In this document: one piece after another, positions 54,914-64,000 of the stretch
How positions within the stretch are numbered: position 1 is the stretch's first letter
Layout: every line of letters starts with the position of its first letter
From: Vibrio sp. HI00D65
GTDB taxonomy: Bacteria; Pseudomonadota; Gammaproteobacteria; Enterobacterales; Vibrionaceae
Length of the DNA stretch: 64,000 bases
Assembly (NCBI RefSeq): GCF_001635455.1
Contig: NZ_LWEH01000151.1
Span: 1-64,000 of the forward strand
Reading direction: 5' to 3'
The notes under the pieces: model-generated
The model's database searches: none
What the model saw: only the letters and a program-made list of their open reading frames with translations
What the model was told of the DNA's origin: nothing
Made by a program: the position numbers and the translations under genes

Positions 54914-55526
54914 TTGAAGAACATCCATAAAGATAAGAACTTAGAACTGTTTAGATACCTTAAACCCGGTACAAAAACAGCAGGCGTCTAGGAGTTTGGA
55001 CCCGATGACTCAATTTCGATCATTACTCTATATATTAGGCACAAAGAAGAGCTGTACCTCATCTTAAAGCTGTCACAAAAAAGCGACCGAGGCACTGACG
55101 TCAAGAAAACTTATCAACGTGGATATTATCGTTCGAGCGATTACATACACGGAACTTGGTCACATCGTTGTGTTCAAAACGAATGTACTGGCTCGTATCA
55201 CTTCCCCTGCACATCTCCTATTTCCTTGTCCGCCAACTAACTTTGCAACGAAATCAATCCGTGAGCACGAAAGATACAAGGTACGCCTTAACTGCGAAGT
55301 TACCTTTGACACCTTAACGCTAGACGCCACATTGGTTGACTTCTCAGTTTCAGGTTGGGGCATCTATATCATGCAACAATCCGATATTGATGTTGGCTGG
55401 AAGACCAAAGTTGACTCGGTGTTGAGTGAACATTTGGATAGCGAGTTAGTTTATAAAGTGGTGAGTAAAAAAGACAAGGGCAAGGTTGACTGCTGGGTAT
55501 TCAGTTCCCTGCACACCTACATATGA
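54914..55526 (+). pseudogene. Broken PilZ-domain (c-di-GMP-binding) gene
   Basis: A single ancestral frame can be followed from TTG 54914 (MKNIHKDKNLELFRYLKPG) through an in-frame TAG at 54989-54991 to LYLILKLSQK, then, with a one-base shift at the A6 tract 55077-55082, into KATEALTSRKLINVDIIV and on to the intact C-terminal PilZ domain (EHERYKVRLNCEV, DFSVSGWGI). The first part resembles the YcgR-N-like region of vibrio PilZ proteins. The open frame from GTG 55119 (135 residues) still encodes the RxxxR and D/NxSxxG motifs and might be made alone. Confidence 0.8.
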
Positions 55527-55660
55527 GTGACGAGCTTAAAACATTACTGTTAGAACAAGCTTTCGTTGCTGGCTTTGTATAGTTGTTCGCATATGCTCAG
55601 AGTGCAGTACTGACACCACTTAGCTTAGCGCTGACCTGCATTCAAAAAGATTAAGAAAAA

Positions 55661-58230
55661 CTAGAGTCTGTTTCCATCCCAATATGAGTTTTTGAAATGA
55701 ACAAAAGCTTGGTGTAATGACTCTTCTTTTATCGGCTTAACAATAACATAGTCCGCGCCAGCAGCCATAAAACTATCTCTTGTAGACTCCTGAGCATCGG
55801 CAGTACATGCATAAATTGGTGCAGATACGCCAATCTCCTCTCGCAGCTGTTGTGTCGTCTCAACACCGCCTAAGTTTGGAAGTTGATTATCCATAAGGAT
55901 GAGGTCATAAGTGGTCGCTTTTGCCATCTCAAGTGCCTCTAAACCATCCTTAGCCCACGTAACCACCATGCCATACTTCTTACAAAAAGCCTGCGCGATA
56001 AAAGCGTTAGTGTGATTATCTTCCACCAGCAGTACATTCAAAGCACGGTCAAATAAAGCCTCAGGTCCCCACCTTGCCTCTTGTGTAACATCAAGTAACG
56101 GCTTAGAATTTAACTCTACTGGTATTTCTATGATGAACTCCGATCCTTGATCTTTCACACTGCGAACTTGGATATCTCCTTCGAGCATATCGACTAAGTT
56201 CTTAACGATCGTCAAGCCCAATCCGGTCCCGCCATATTCACGTGTTGTCGTCTCTTCGGCTTGGACAAAAGGCTCAAAAACAGCGTCAATTTTACTCTCG
56301 TCAATACCGATACCGGTATCTTGCACTCGTACGATCAAACTGGCTTTATTGGTATTAAAAATACTTTCAAGCTCGAAGCTGACTGAGATGCCACCTTGAT
56401 GGGTAAACTTAAGTGCATTACTCAGCAAATTAAACATAATTTGATTTAAGCGCACTTGGTCAGTGTTGATCTCCATGTCGTTAGCCAGGTGATTCACTAT
56501 CGTGAATGTGATCGATTTATCCTTGCAAAGTGGACGATAGATGCTGTCTAGAGTGTTAATCAACTCCGCCAAGCGGAAGTCTTTCTTTTGAATATTGAAT
56601 TGCCCTTGCTCGATCTTTGAGAAATCCAAAATGTCGTTCAATACCGCTAGCAAGTGTTCTGCACTGTTACAGAGTACATCGACCTGCTCTTTATTATCTT
56701 CATTGTGCATAGAGCGTTTAAGAAGCTGAGATACGCCTAAGATACCATTGAGTGGTGTTCGGATCTCGTGACTCATCTTCGCCAAGAAATCAGCTCGAAC
56801 GTTGGCAAGATGCTCTGCCTCTTCTCTCGCTCTATCCGCTTGCCTTTCAGCTTCCACCAACTTAGTAATATCTTGTCCTTGAACCACAACCCCCGTGATG
56901 CCGTGCTCAACCCGGATAGCCGACATGTTCCAACGGAACACCTTCTCACCAATCGGTACGTTAATTCCTGTTAGCTTTGCGCCCTGAACCACCATTTGGA
57001 TATTCGGTAGCATACGTAGTTCAAACTCATGGGCAACTGCACCGTAATTATCATCTTCATCAAACAACGCCATACGAGCCGCTGGGTTCATCTGGATTAA
57101 ATCGCCTTTTTCAGACCAAACCAAAATCGGTGAATGTGCAAAGTTAAAGAGATCTTGGAATTTTTGATTTTGCTCGGACAAGCGTTCAAAGGTGTCTTCC
57201 AGTGTACAGCCAATATGATGAAACTCGAAAATATTCGACCCATCGAACTTGTTAAAATCTTCGCTATCACTCGCTGAACGAGTAAAGTGCATCAACTTAT
57301 CGAGCTCTGCCGCTACTCTTCTTTGAATCCAAGTACGAGCGAAGAAGTACATAAACACAATCACGACCACAACAACGATGATGGCGCGCTCATAGTTTTC
57401 TTCTAACGCGATAAAATTGGTATTTTTTTGTACCGCACGAATAACCAGTGGAGTCTCTACAGCGTTGATCTTGATTGTCGCCACTGTGACGAAATCACGA
57501 GGCAACTGCTCGTAAATTTTATATTCAAGAATATCCTTTATCGAATACGTCTCATCGCCGCTGAACGTCGAGGTCACCGGCGTTCCATACGCCTCAATTA
57601 CGATATTCTCACAGTTACTGCCCTGCTGTATGGACTCTGCGAGAGAGAAATTGTTGTCGAGTACGATTGCAATATAAAGTTGGCCGAGAACTTCGCCTAT
57701 TTTGTTGTCAACAATGGGGGTTCGGCGAGCCAACAAGTGACGCTTGCCAATCTCGGTCATTACCTGGATAAAGTGCCAGTTACTGCTAAAAGAGACCTCA
57801 TCAGAAATATGCTCTAGGTTATTTCTGTCTAACCCATAAAACTGAGCGTTACCATCTTCCCACACTAGTCCATCATGTGTTGAGACAAAGCGTAGATCAG
57901 GAGCATGATCGGGCTCTCGCTGATCTACGCCAAAGAAGAAGTAGTTCAATACCTCCTCGTCGCCCGTAGCAAAGTACTCACGTAGAGTGTCACTGTGTGA
58001 GCTACTGTCTTGATGAATCTGTAAGACAGACAAACGATAATCGAACATGTTTTGAATCAGACTCGACGTCTGTTGTACCGTTCGATTAGTCTCTTGTTTT
58101 ACAATGTTACTGCTGGTTTCATAATTGTGAATAAGCACGCCAAGTGCCATAACGCCTATCACTAAGATAATGATACGCGTAATAAGCTTAGCTAATGTGT
58201 TCCTAGGTGTACTGGCATAGCTTTTCTTCA

Positions 58231-58231
<1 letters not shown>
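55661..58231 (-). CDS. luxQ: AI-2 hybrid sensor kinase/phosphatase
   Basis: An 856-residue inner-membrane protein. Two helices (about 14-34 and 277-297) flank the periplasmic domain that binds LuxP. A PAS-like domain (about 345-465) precedes HisKA with KMSHEIRTPLNG (His488), HATPase (about 600-715; DTGIGID, GTGLGL) and a C-terminal receiver with LILMDNQLP (Asp781). The phosphosites lie four residues from those of V. harveyi LuxQ. It phosphorylates LuxU, then LuxO, at low cell density and acts as a phosphatase when AI-2 is bound. LuxU and LuxO are not in the window. Its start overlaps the luxP stop (TAATG). Confidence 0.95.
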
Positions 58232-59634
<1,403 letters not shown>

Positions 59635-59949
59635 TTATGAGACTTCGATATATTGAATGTTGTCGTCTTGCCACTCAATGATAAGTTTGAGCGATACTAA
59701 CTTTTCTTTACGAAACTTAGGTAATTGTTTGATCGCGTATTCGGTTTTCAGCGCCTCACTTTTCGACTGAGCCTCCATACTCCAAACTAACTTCAGCGGC
59801 CCCTTGCCTTTTAGGGCTTTGGCACCTTTACCAGTTTGGTGCTGCTCAAAGCGGTGTTGTAGATTATTGGTGACACCACAATACAAAGCGTTATGACGAT
59901 TGCGGATCAGGTACACGACCCAATCCGCCTTATTCTCAGATCCAGACAT
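59635..59949 (-). CDS. GIY-YIG domain protein (UPF0213/YhbQ-like)
   Basis: A 104-residue single-domain protein: WVVYLIRNRHNALYCGVTN at residues 10-28, a degenerate GIY..YIG pair, then RFEQHQTGKGAKALKGKGPLKLV, split over the conserved H and G/K loop. Family members are small nucleases or structure-binding proteins. Its ATG immediately follows the yceH stop, so the two are cotranscribed. Confidence 0.88.
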   Translation of the reverse strand: MSGSENKADWVVYLIRNRHNALYCGVTNNLQHRFEQHQTGKGAKALKGKGPLKLVWSMEAQSKSEALKTEYAIKQLPKFRKEKLVSLKLIIEWQDDNIQYIEVS

Positions 59950-60606
59950 TTAAAGCAGAGATTCAACCAGAGCTTTCAACTCGGCTACTTCAGCTCTTAG
60001 GCTTGCAACTTCGGACTCTAGCTCTTCCAGCCTCTCACTCGATGCTGGCGGTGCTGCAACACCTGCAGATGCCGTCGCAAACGCTTCAACTTCGACTTCA
60101 CCGCTGAGTAAATGCTGATAACGTGACTCACGCTTACCTGCTTCACGCGGTAGTTTAACAACCAAGGCGCCTGCTTCACGGGTCGCTAACTTTTCAAGCG
60201 TTGCTTCCACCTCTTTTACATCAGTGAAATTCGCTAAGCGCCCTGTCCTCGTGCGTAATTCGCCCGGCGTTTGTGGACCACGCAGTAACATACAACAGAT
60301 GATCGCGCGCTCTTGTTCTGTAAATTGCAGATCACCAAACTCAGTATTGCAGAAGCGATGCTGGTACTTATTAACACGACTATTAAAACTACTTTCGTCA
60401 CTCACCATGCGGCGAGCAATCAAGCCATCAACGGCATCTAATACTTCTGACTCAGACAACGACAGAACAGGCTCACGGTTGCTTTTCTGATTACAGGCTG
60501 TAGTCAGGCTGTTCAACGTTAGTGGGTAATGATCGGGAGTCGTCACTTCTTTTTCGATCAAGCAACCAATGATTCTCGCTTCAATTGGGGAAAGTACTGT
60601 GTTCAT
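59950..60606 (-). CDS. yceH: YceH family protein (DUF480)
   Basis: A 218-residue protein of two winged-helix-like DUF480 repeats: [22 protein letters not shown] at the start, and [18 protein letters not shown] near 110. It ends in a heptad coil ([19 protein letters not shown]). Function unknown; possibly DNA-binding. The written motifs are split in the family as helices 1-2 and the second wing. First gene of the yceH and GIY-YIG pair. Confidence 0.88.
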   Translation of the reverse strand: MNTVLSPIEARIIGCLIEKEVTTPDHYPLTLNSLTTACNQKSNREPVLSLSESEVLDAVDGLIARRMVSDESSFNSRVNKYQHRFCNTEFGDLQFTEQERAIICCMLLRGPQTPGELRTRTGRLANFTDVKEVEATLEKLATREAGALVVKLPREAGKRESRYQHLLSGEVEVEAFATASAGVAAPPASSERLEELESEVASLRAEVAELKALVESLL

Positions 60607-60669
60607 CGTTATTCCTTTTTATTATTTTGGTGATTCCGTCTCAGCACTAAACAATGCAGTCACCTAGGA

Positions 60670-60870
60670 CTAATGCTCAGACAAAATTGGTACTCGTTTC
60701 TTTCTACCCTGTTCATCAATCATTATGATCTTAGAACGGTTTAGCTCTATTTCCACGACTTCCAAATAAGTACGCTCTTTTACATACGCATCACGAAGCT
60801 TGTTTTGCTCTGCTGAAGGTTCAGTCGCTTTATCACCTGAATCTTCGGTTTCCAATTGTTGTTGATTCAT
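60670..60870 (-). CDS. Small hypothetical protein
   Basis: A 66-residue charged protein starting MNQQQLETEDSGDKATEP at 60870. The second half, ERTYLEVVEIELNRSKIIM, looks like two beta strands with basic ends. No family known to me. A frame to 60969 would add cysteine-rich residues from the upstream region and is unlikely. Divergent from yeeX. Confidence 0.55.
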   Translation of the reverse strand: MNQQQLETEDSGDKATEPSAEQNKLRDAYVKERTYLEVVEIELNRSKIIMIDEQGRKKRVPILSEH

Positions 60871-61065
60871 TTCACATTTCGTATCAATGCAGTATCTACA
60901 TGGGATACTAACTTGAACGGCGAGATAAAAACAATCACACATCGGTGAGAGTGACGAATAATTAAACAACCTTACTTTTGCTTTGATCTAAAGACTGTTA
61001 CATCATCAATTGATGTGCTTTAATCAGAACCAGATAACGTATTTGACGAATAGGAAAAGGAATCT

Positions 61066-61380
61066 ATGAGCAGCGTATTTGAAATTGTTAACCAAGCACG
61101 ACGTAAGAACAAACTTAAGCGTGAACTGCTTGACAACGAAAAGAAAGTTCGTGACAACCGTAAGCGTGTCGACCTTCTTGATAACCTACTTGACTACATC
61201 AAGCCAGAGATGACTCACGATGAGATTCTAGGCATCATCAAAAACATGAAAGCTGACTACGAAGATCGTGTTGATGACCACATCATCAAGAGCGCAGAGA
61301 TTTCTAAAGCTCGTCGCGACATCAGCCGTCGTATCCGTGAGCTGACAGAAGAAGACAAGCAAATCCAAGGTAAGAAGTAA
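61066..61380 (+). CDS. yeeX: YeeX family protein (DUF496)
   Basis: A 104-residue, highly charged helical protein. The family core is clear: [20 protein letters not shown], then [28 protein letters not shown] and RRDISRRI. It is conserved in gamma-proteobacteria with unknown role; the composition suggests nucleic-acid or nucleoid association. AGGAAA lies upstream and a terminator follows. Confidence 0.9.
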   Translation: MSSVFEIVNQARRKNKLKRELLDNEKKVRDNRKRVDLLDNLLDYIKPEMTHDEILGIIKNMKADYEDRVDDHIIKSAEISKARRDISRRIRELTEEDKQIQGKK

Positions 61381-61408
61381 TCTTACAAAGATGGATAACT
61401 TGTTTAGT

Positions 61409-61436
61409 AACCCACTCTTTGTAGTGGGTTTTTTTG
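61409..61436 (+). terminator. Terminator after yeeX
   Basis: AACCCACT (61409-61416) pairs with AGTGGGTT (61423-61430), 6-base loop, within a run of eight T. Confidence 0.88.
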
Positions 61437-61525
61437 TACCTAAATTCCAGTGTCTATACTTAAGCCTACGCATTTGATGATAAAAATATCATTATTAGGG
61501 TCAGCGTAAGAAATGGAGTCAACTT

Positions 61526-61957
61526 ATGTACTCAACCATTCTGATTACCTTAGCGCTGTCATCAACTCAACCCTATCCACAAGAGTTTGAAAGGCTTTAT
61601 ACCGAAATCACTTATGACGATCTCGTGGTCGACGTTCATGGCTACAAAGTTCCAACTCGCTCGGCATTTCGAGGCTGGATGCTACTTAATCACGCTGAAG
61701 ACAGAGTAAAAGAAATAGGACAACAGCTCAAAGATGCGGGAATCACCCAAAGCATGCCTTTGCACTTGGTGCTGTTACAAGTAACAGACTGGGCGATGAG
61801 TAACACCACCTTGTTTACCCTGCCGGATAAAAAGAATGTATCGAACATGATCAACACCTTGAAATACACTCAACAATACATTGAGCCTGAAATCGGTGTG
61901 GTAATTCCTGTATCTGGTGAAAGGACTCAGATTTATAACCAACAAGCAGGCACTTAG
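61526..61957 (+). CDS. Hypothetical secreted or membrane-anchored protein
   Basis: A 143-residue protein with a short hydrophobic N-terminus (MYSTILITLALSSTQ), possibly a signal peptide. GGAG lies 9 bases before the ATG. The remainder is mixed alpha/beta with no motif I recognise. It is directly followed by the M15 peptidase remnant. Confidence 0.6.
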   Translation: MYSTILITLALSSTQPYPQEFERLYTEITYDDLVVDVHGYKVPTRSAFRGWMLLNHAEDRVKEIGQQLKDAGITQSMPLHLVLLQVTDWAMSNTTLFTLPDKKNVSNMINTLKYTQQYIEPEIGVVIPVSGERTQIYNQQAGT

Positions 61958-61965
61958 AATTTTGC

Positions 61966-62125
61966 GCATTGAATTTAGTCCCAGCCAATGACATTACTCG
62001 CGAACAACTGCATGTAAAGCTCAAAAAAGATTCATGCTGAGTTTGGCCAGAAAAATAACGTTGGCCTAGGTTTGTACTCAGGTGTTCGTTTCCATATCGA
62101 TACCTGTGGCTTAAGGCAATGGTAA
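61966..62125 (+). pseudogene. Remnant of a D,D-peptidase-like gene (M15/DUF882 type)
   Basis: One frame gives ALNLVPANDITREQLHVKLKK and, after a one-base shift at the A6 tract 62023-62028, IHAEFGQKNNVGLGLYSG then VRFHIDTCGLRQW and a stop. The GLYSG..HIDTRG..RQW pattern is that of M15-type zinc D-Ala-D-Ala carboxypeptidases (metal ligand HxD). Only the last 50 or so codons remain; the N-terminal catalytic part is absent. The conserved Arg after HIDT has become Cys. Confidence 0.65.
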
Positions 62126-62290
62126 AAAAACACCACAAAGTCAAAAAGACACATTTAACAGCGAAGTCTTTTTGACTACAAAACAAAAGAGCACAAAAAC
62201 AAACCATTGATAAATAACAACTTTAAAAACTGGAACGCTAATTGCTAGTAGTTAAGTATCAAAAGAACTAATAGTAACTAGGAATTTAAT
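62126..62290. other. Short intergenic stretch before the two-helix membrane protein
   Basis: A/T-rich with many CA/AA tracts. GAACTAATAGTAACTAGG lies before the next ATG; no feature beyond a probable promoter. Confidence 0.3.
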
Positions 62291-62527
62291 ATGAAGACGA
62301 TGACTCAACGCTTTCAAACTCTACTTTCTGTATCTAACTTCAGCCTAGCGATTACCACTTTGCTTATGCTAATCAGCATAATTATCGCTTACCCAATGGC
62401 GGATCATTTCTCATTACCGGTTCAGATCGTGGCGCACATCAGCACCATCATTGTGGCGGCTTTCATCAAAATTAGTTATGTCGGACGCTGCCTTGCTCAA
62501 TACAATTTGGGAATGGAAGTGCGTTAA
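62291..62527 (+). CDS. Small two-helix membrane protein
   Basis: A 78-residue protein with two predicted membrane helices (about 17-37 and 43-62) and a basic N-terminus. AACTAGGAA precedes the ATG (AGGAA at 6-8 bases). No named family. It converges on the histidine kinase gene. Confidence 0.6.
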   Translation: MKTMTQRFQTLLSVSNFSLAITTLLMLISIIIAYPMADHFSLPVQIVAHISTIIVAAFIKISYVGRCLAQYNLGMEVR

Positions 62528-62556
62528 AAAGCACTAAACTTTTTTCCAGTTATCAG

Positions 62557-64000
62557 TTAGACAATATCGAGGCTGCTAAACAAGTCGTAGAGTTGGTGAG
62601 ATTTATAAGGCTTGGGTAAATACGCATTCATGCCTGCATCAAAGCAACCTTTGATATCTTCTTCTAACACACTTGCGGTTAAGGCGATAATTGGCAGTGG
62701 TGTCGTTTGTTGCTCAACCTCCCACTGTCGGATTGCTCTGGTCGCGGTTATTCCATCCATGACTGGCATCATGCAATCCATCAATACGGCGTCAAATTGC
62801 GCGCCCTGAGTAATAACATCAACCGCCTCTTGTCCATTACTAGCAATTAAATACTCGTAGCCAGCTTGTTCAAGAAAGAAGCTCGCTATCTTCTGGTTCA
62901 TCAAGTTATCTTCGACAATCAAGATACGTCGATTCAGAGGACGCACTGCTTCTTTTTCTGATTGCGCTTCGGGTACTGGCTCTTCATTCGCATCAAGTGA
63001 CAATAGACTATTCAAGAAACGCCGTCCCAGGAATGGCAGTGTATGAGTTGATTGAACGGACTCTGTAATCACATTAATTTTGAATAAGTGGTGCTGACAA
63101 ACAATCACGCGGTCTAACGGGTACTGTTCTTTCAACGCCGCTAAATCACTCTGCAATGAGTGATGTAAGGTATGACAATACAGTACAAAGTCGCTCTCTT
63201 TGATCTCTTTATTTAGCGACGATATCGATCCCACCACCTTGGGTTTTATATTGAGGCGCTCACACTCTTTGACTAGTTGATCGAGATAGTTAAAAGAGTT
63301 GGAAATGATCGTCGCACGATTTAAATTTTCAAAGCTTTGAACTTGCGTCTCGATTACATCGACATACAGACAAAACGTAAAGGTAGAACCTTCACCCTTT
63401 ACTGAACGGGCAGTGATGTATCCACCCATTAAGTCGACAAGCTGCCTACAGATTGCTAACCCAAGCCCTGTGCCACCAAACTGACGCGTGATACTGCCAT
63501 CCTCTTGAGTGAAGGGCTCAAAGATGGACTCTAGTTTCTCTGATTCAATACCAATGCCTGTATCCGAAACACTGCACTCGAGTTTGCCTCTACCCATCGA
63601 CATTGGCGTATAGGCGATGTCCGTTGTAATGGTGCCGTTGGAGGTGAACTTGATGGCATTCGACAATAAATTCGTCAGCACCTGTCTAACACGATACTCA
63701 TCGAAGAAAAGTTGCGGTGGTGTTTGGGAATCAATGTTTACATCGAGCTCAATGTCTTGACTGATCGCCTTAGATAAAATCACGCTCACAGAGTCATAGA
63801 CGGCTTCACGTAAGTCAGCATTGTGTGGAGAGAGCATGAGGTTACCCGACTCAATCTTAGACAAGTCGAGAATGTCATTCAGCAGCACCAGTAATGAATG
63901 CGATGACGACTCAATATCCCCAAGTACCTCTTGTTGGTTAGGACTTAGCTTACTCTGCGATAAAATCTCCGCCATACCAATGATCCCATTTAAGGGAGTT
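62557..64000 (-). CDS. Hybrid histidine kinase, C-terminal part (runs off the window)
   Basis: At least 481 residues of a second hybrid sensor kinase; the 5' part lies beyond base 64000. The H-box tail TPLNGIIGMAEIL is at the window edge, then HATPase (DTGIGIE, GTGLGLA), a degenerate receiver-like region (about 210-330 from the visible start, without a clear phospho-Asp) and a C-terminal true receiver with AVLMDCMMPVMDG and conserved Lys in LPKPYKSHQL. It resembles BarA/LuxN-type or other vibrio hybrid kinases; which one cannot be told from this part. Confidence 0.88.
   Translation of the reverse strand, partial: TPLNGIIGMAEILSQSKLSPNQQEVLGDIESSSHSLLVLLNDILDLSKIESGNLMLSPHNADLREAVYDSVSVILSKAISQDIELDVNIDSQTPPQLFFDEYRVRQVLTNLLSNAIKFTSNGTITTDIAYTPMSMGRGKLECSVSDTGIGIESEKLESIFEPFTQEDGSITRQFGGTGLGLAICRQLVDLMGGYITARSVKGEGSTFTFCLYVDVIETQVQSFENLNRATIISNSFNYLDQLVKECERLNIKPKVVGSISSLNKEIKESDFVLYCHTLHHSLQSDLAALKEQYPLDRVIVCQHHLFKINVITESVQSTHTLPFLGRRFLNSLLSLDANEEPVPEAQSEKEAVRPLNRRILIVEDNLMNQKIASFFLEQAGYEYLIASNGQEAVDVITQGAQFDAVLMDCMMPVMDGITATRAIRQWEVEQQTTPLPIIALTASVLEEDIKGCFDAGMNAYLPKPYKSHQLYDLFSSLDIV

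Overview
The window is about 44% G+C by eye, gene-dense, and looks like a Vibrio chromosome, most likely of the Splendidus clade. This is an inference from gene content: an AI-2 receptor pair (luxPQ), a GbpA chitin-binding lytic monooxygenase behind a c-di-GMP-I riboswitch, KtrAB-type potassium uptake, and a phnW-pbfA-phnX 2-aminoethylphosphonate cluster of the arrangement known from Vibrio splendidus. No rRNA or tRNA gene was seen.

Layout. (1) 1-6.6 kb: aminoethylphosphonate (AEP) use. A binding protein and an FAD amine oxidoreductase run leftward; phnW, pbfA and phnX run rightward. Three near-identical TGGTAT..ACCA palindromes lie at the promoters. (2) 6.8-17.4 kb: housekeeping and stress genes: an OmpA-type porin, an OsmC-like protein, an MsrA-MsrB fusion, KtrB/KtrA, an MscS channel, GDP-mannose synthesis (manC, phosphomannomutase) and DAHP synthase. 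(3) 17.4-18.8 kb: a decayed stretch holding the tail of an IS3-family transposase. (4) 18.8-25.4 kb: a bo3 quinol oxidase operon (cyoABCDE) continuing into SCO and PCuAC copper chaperones and an unknown secreted protein. (5) 25.4-27.6 kb: small genes (DUF3820, a lipoprotein, an XRE-type regulator) in low-density DNA. (6) 27.4-29.1 kb: riboswitch plus gbpA. (7) 29.2-37.4 kb: a complete caa3-type cytochrome c oxidase operon (coxB, coxA, ctaG, coxC, SURF1, SCO-like, ctaA, ctaB) read leftward, with a small DUF2909 gene antisense to the SURF1 start. (8) 37.8-41.0 kb: a phosphohexomutase, a LysE exporter and an FAH-family enzyme. (9) 41.2-51.0 kb: a possible small RNA, then a leftward five-gene cassette: YqiJ-like, flotillin/YqiK-like, a 1620-residue AAA ATPase, a one-HKD phospholipase-D-like protein and TelA. 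This is the best candidate for an undescribed system. (10) 51.3-55.5 kb: a lipoprotein, YegD-type Hsp70, DUF1289-CWC protein, HopJ-family protein and a broken PilZ gene. (11) 55.6-59.3 kb: luxQ and luxP. (12) 59.6-64 kb: GIY-YIG protein, YceH, small proteins, YeeX (DUF496), an M15-like peptidase remnant and the 3' part of a second hybrid histidine kinase cut by the window end.

How the parts relate. Two terminal oxidases sit about 4 kb apart, each with its own farnesyltransferase for heme O; copper delivery genes accompany both. Surface-lifestyle functions (chitin binding under c-di-GMP control, AI-2 sensing, a lost PilZ protein) recur. Several small lesions (two single-base shifts at A6 tracts, in-frame stops, an IS remnant) show ongoing gene decay between intact operons.
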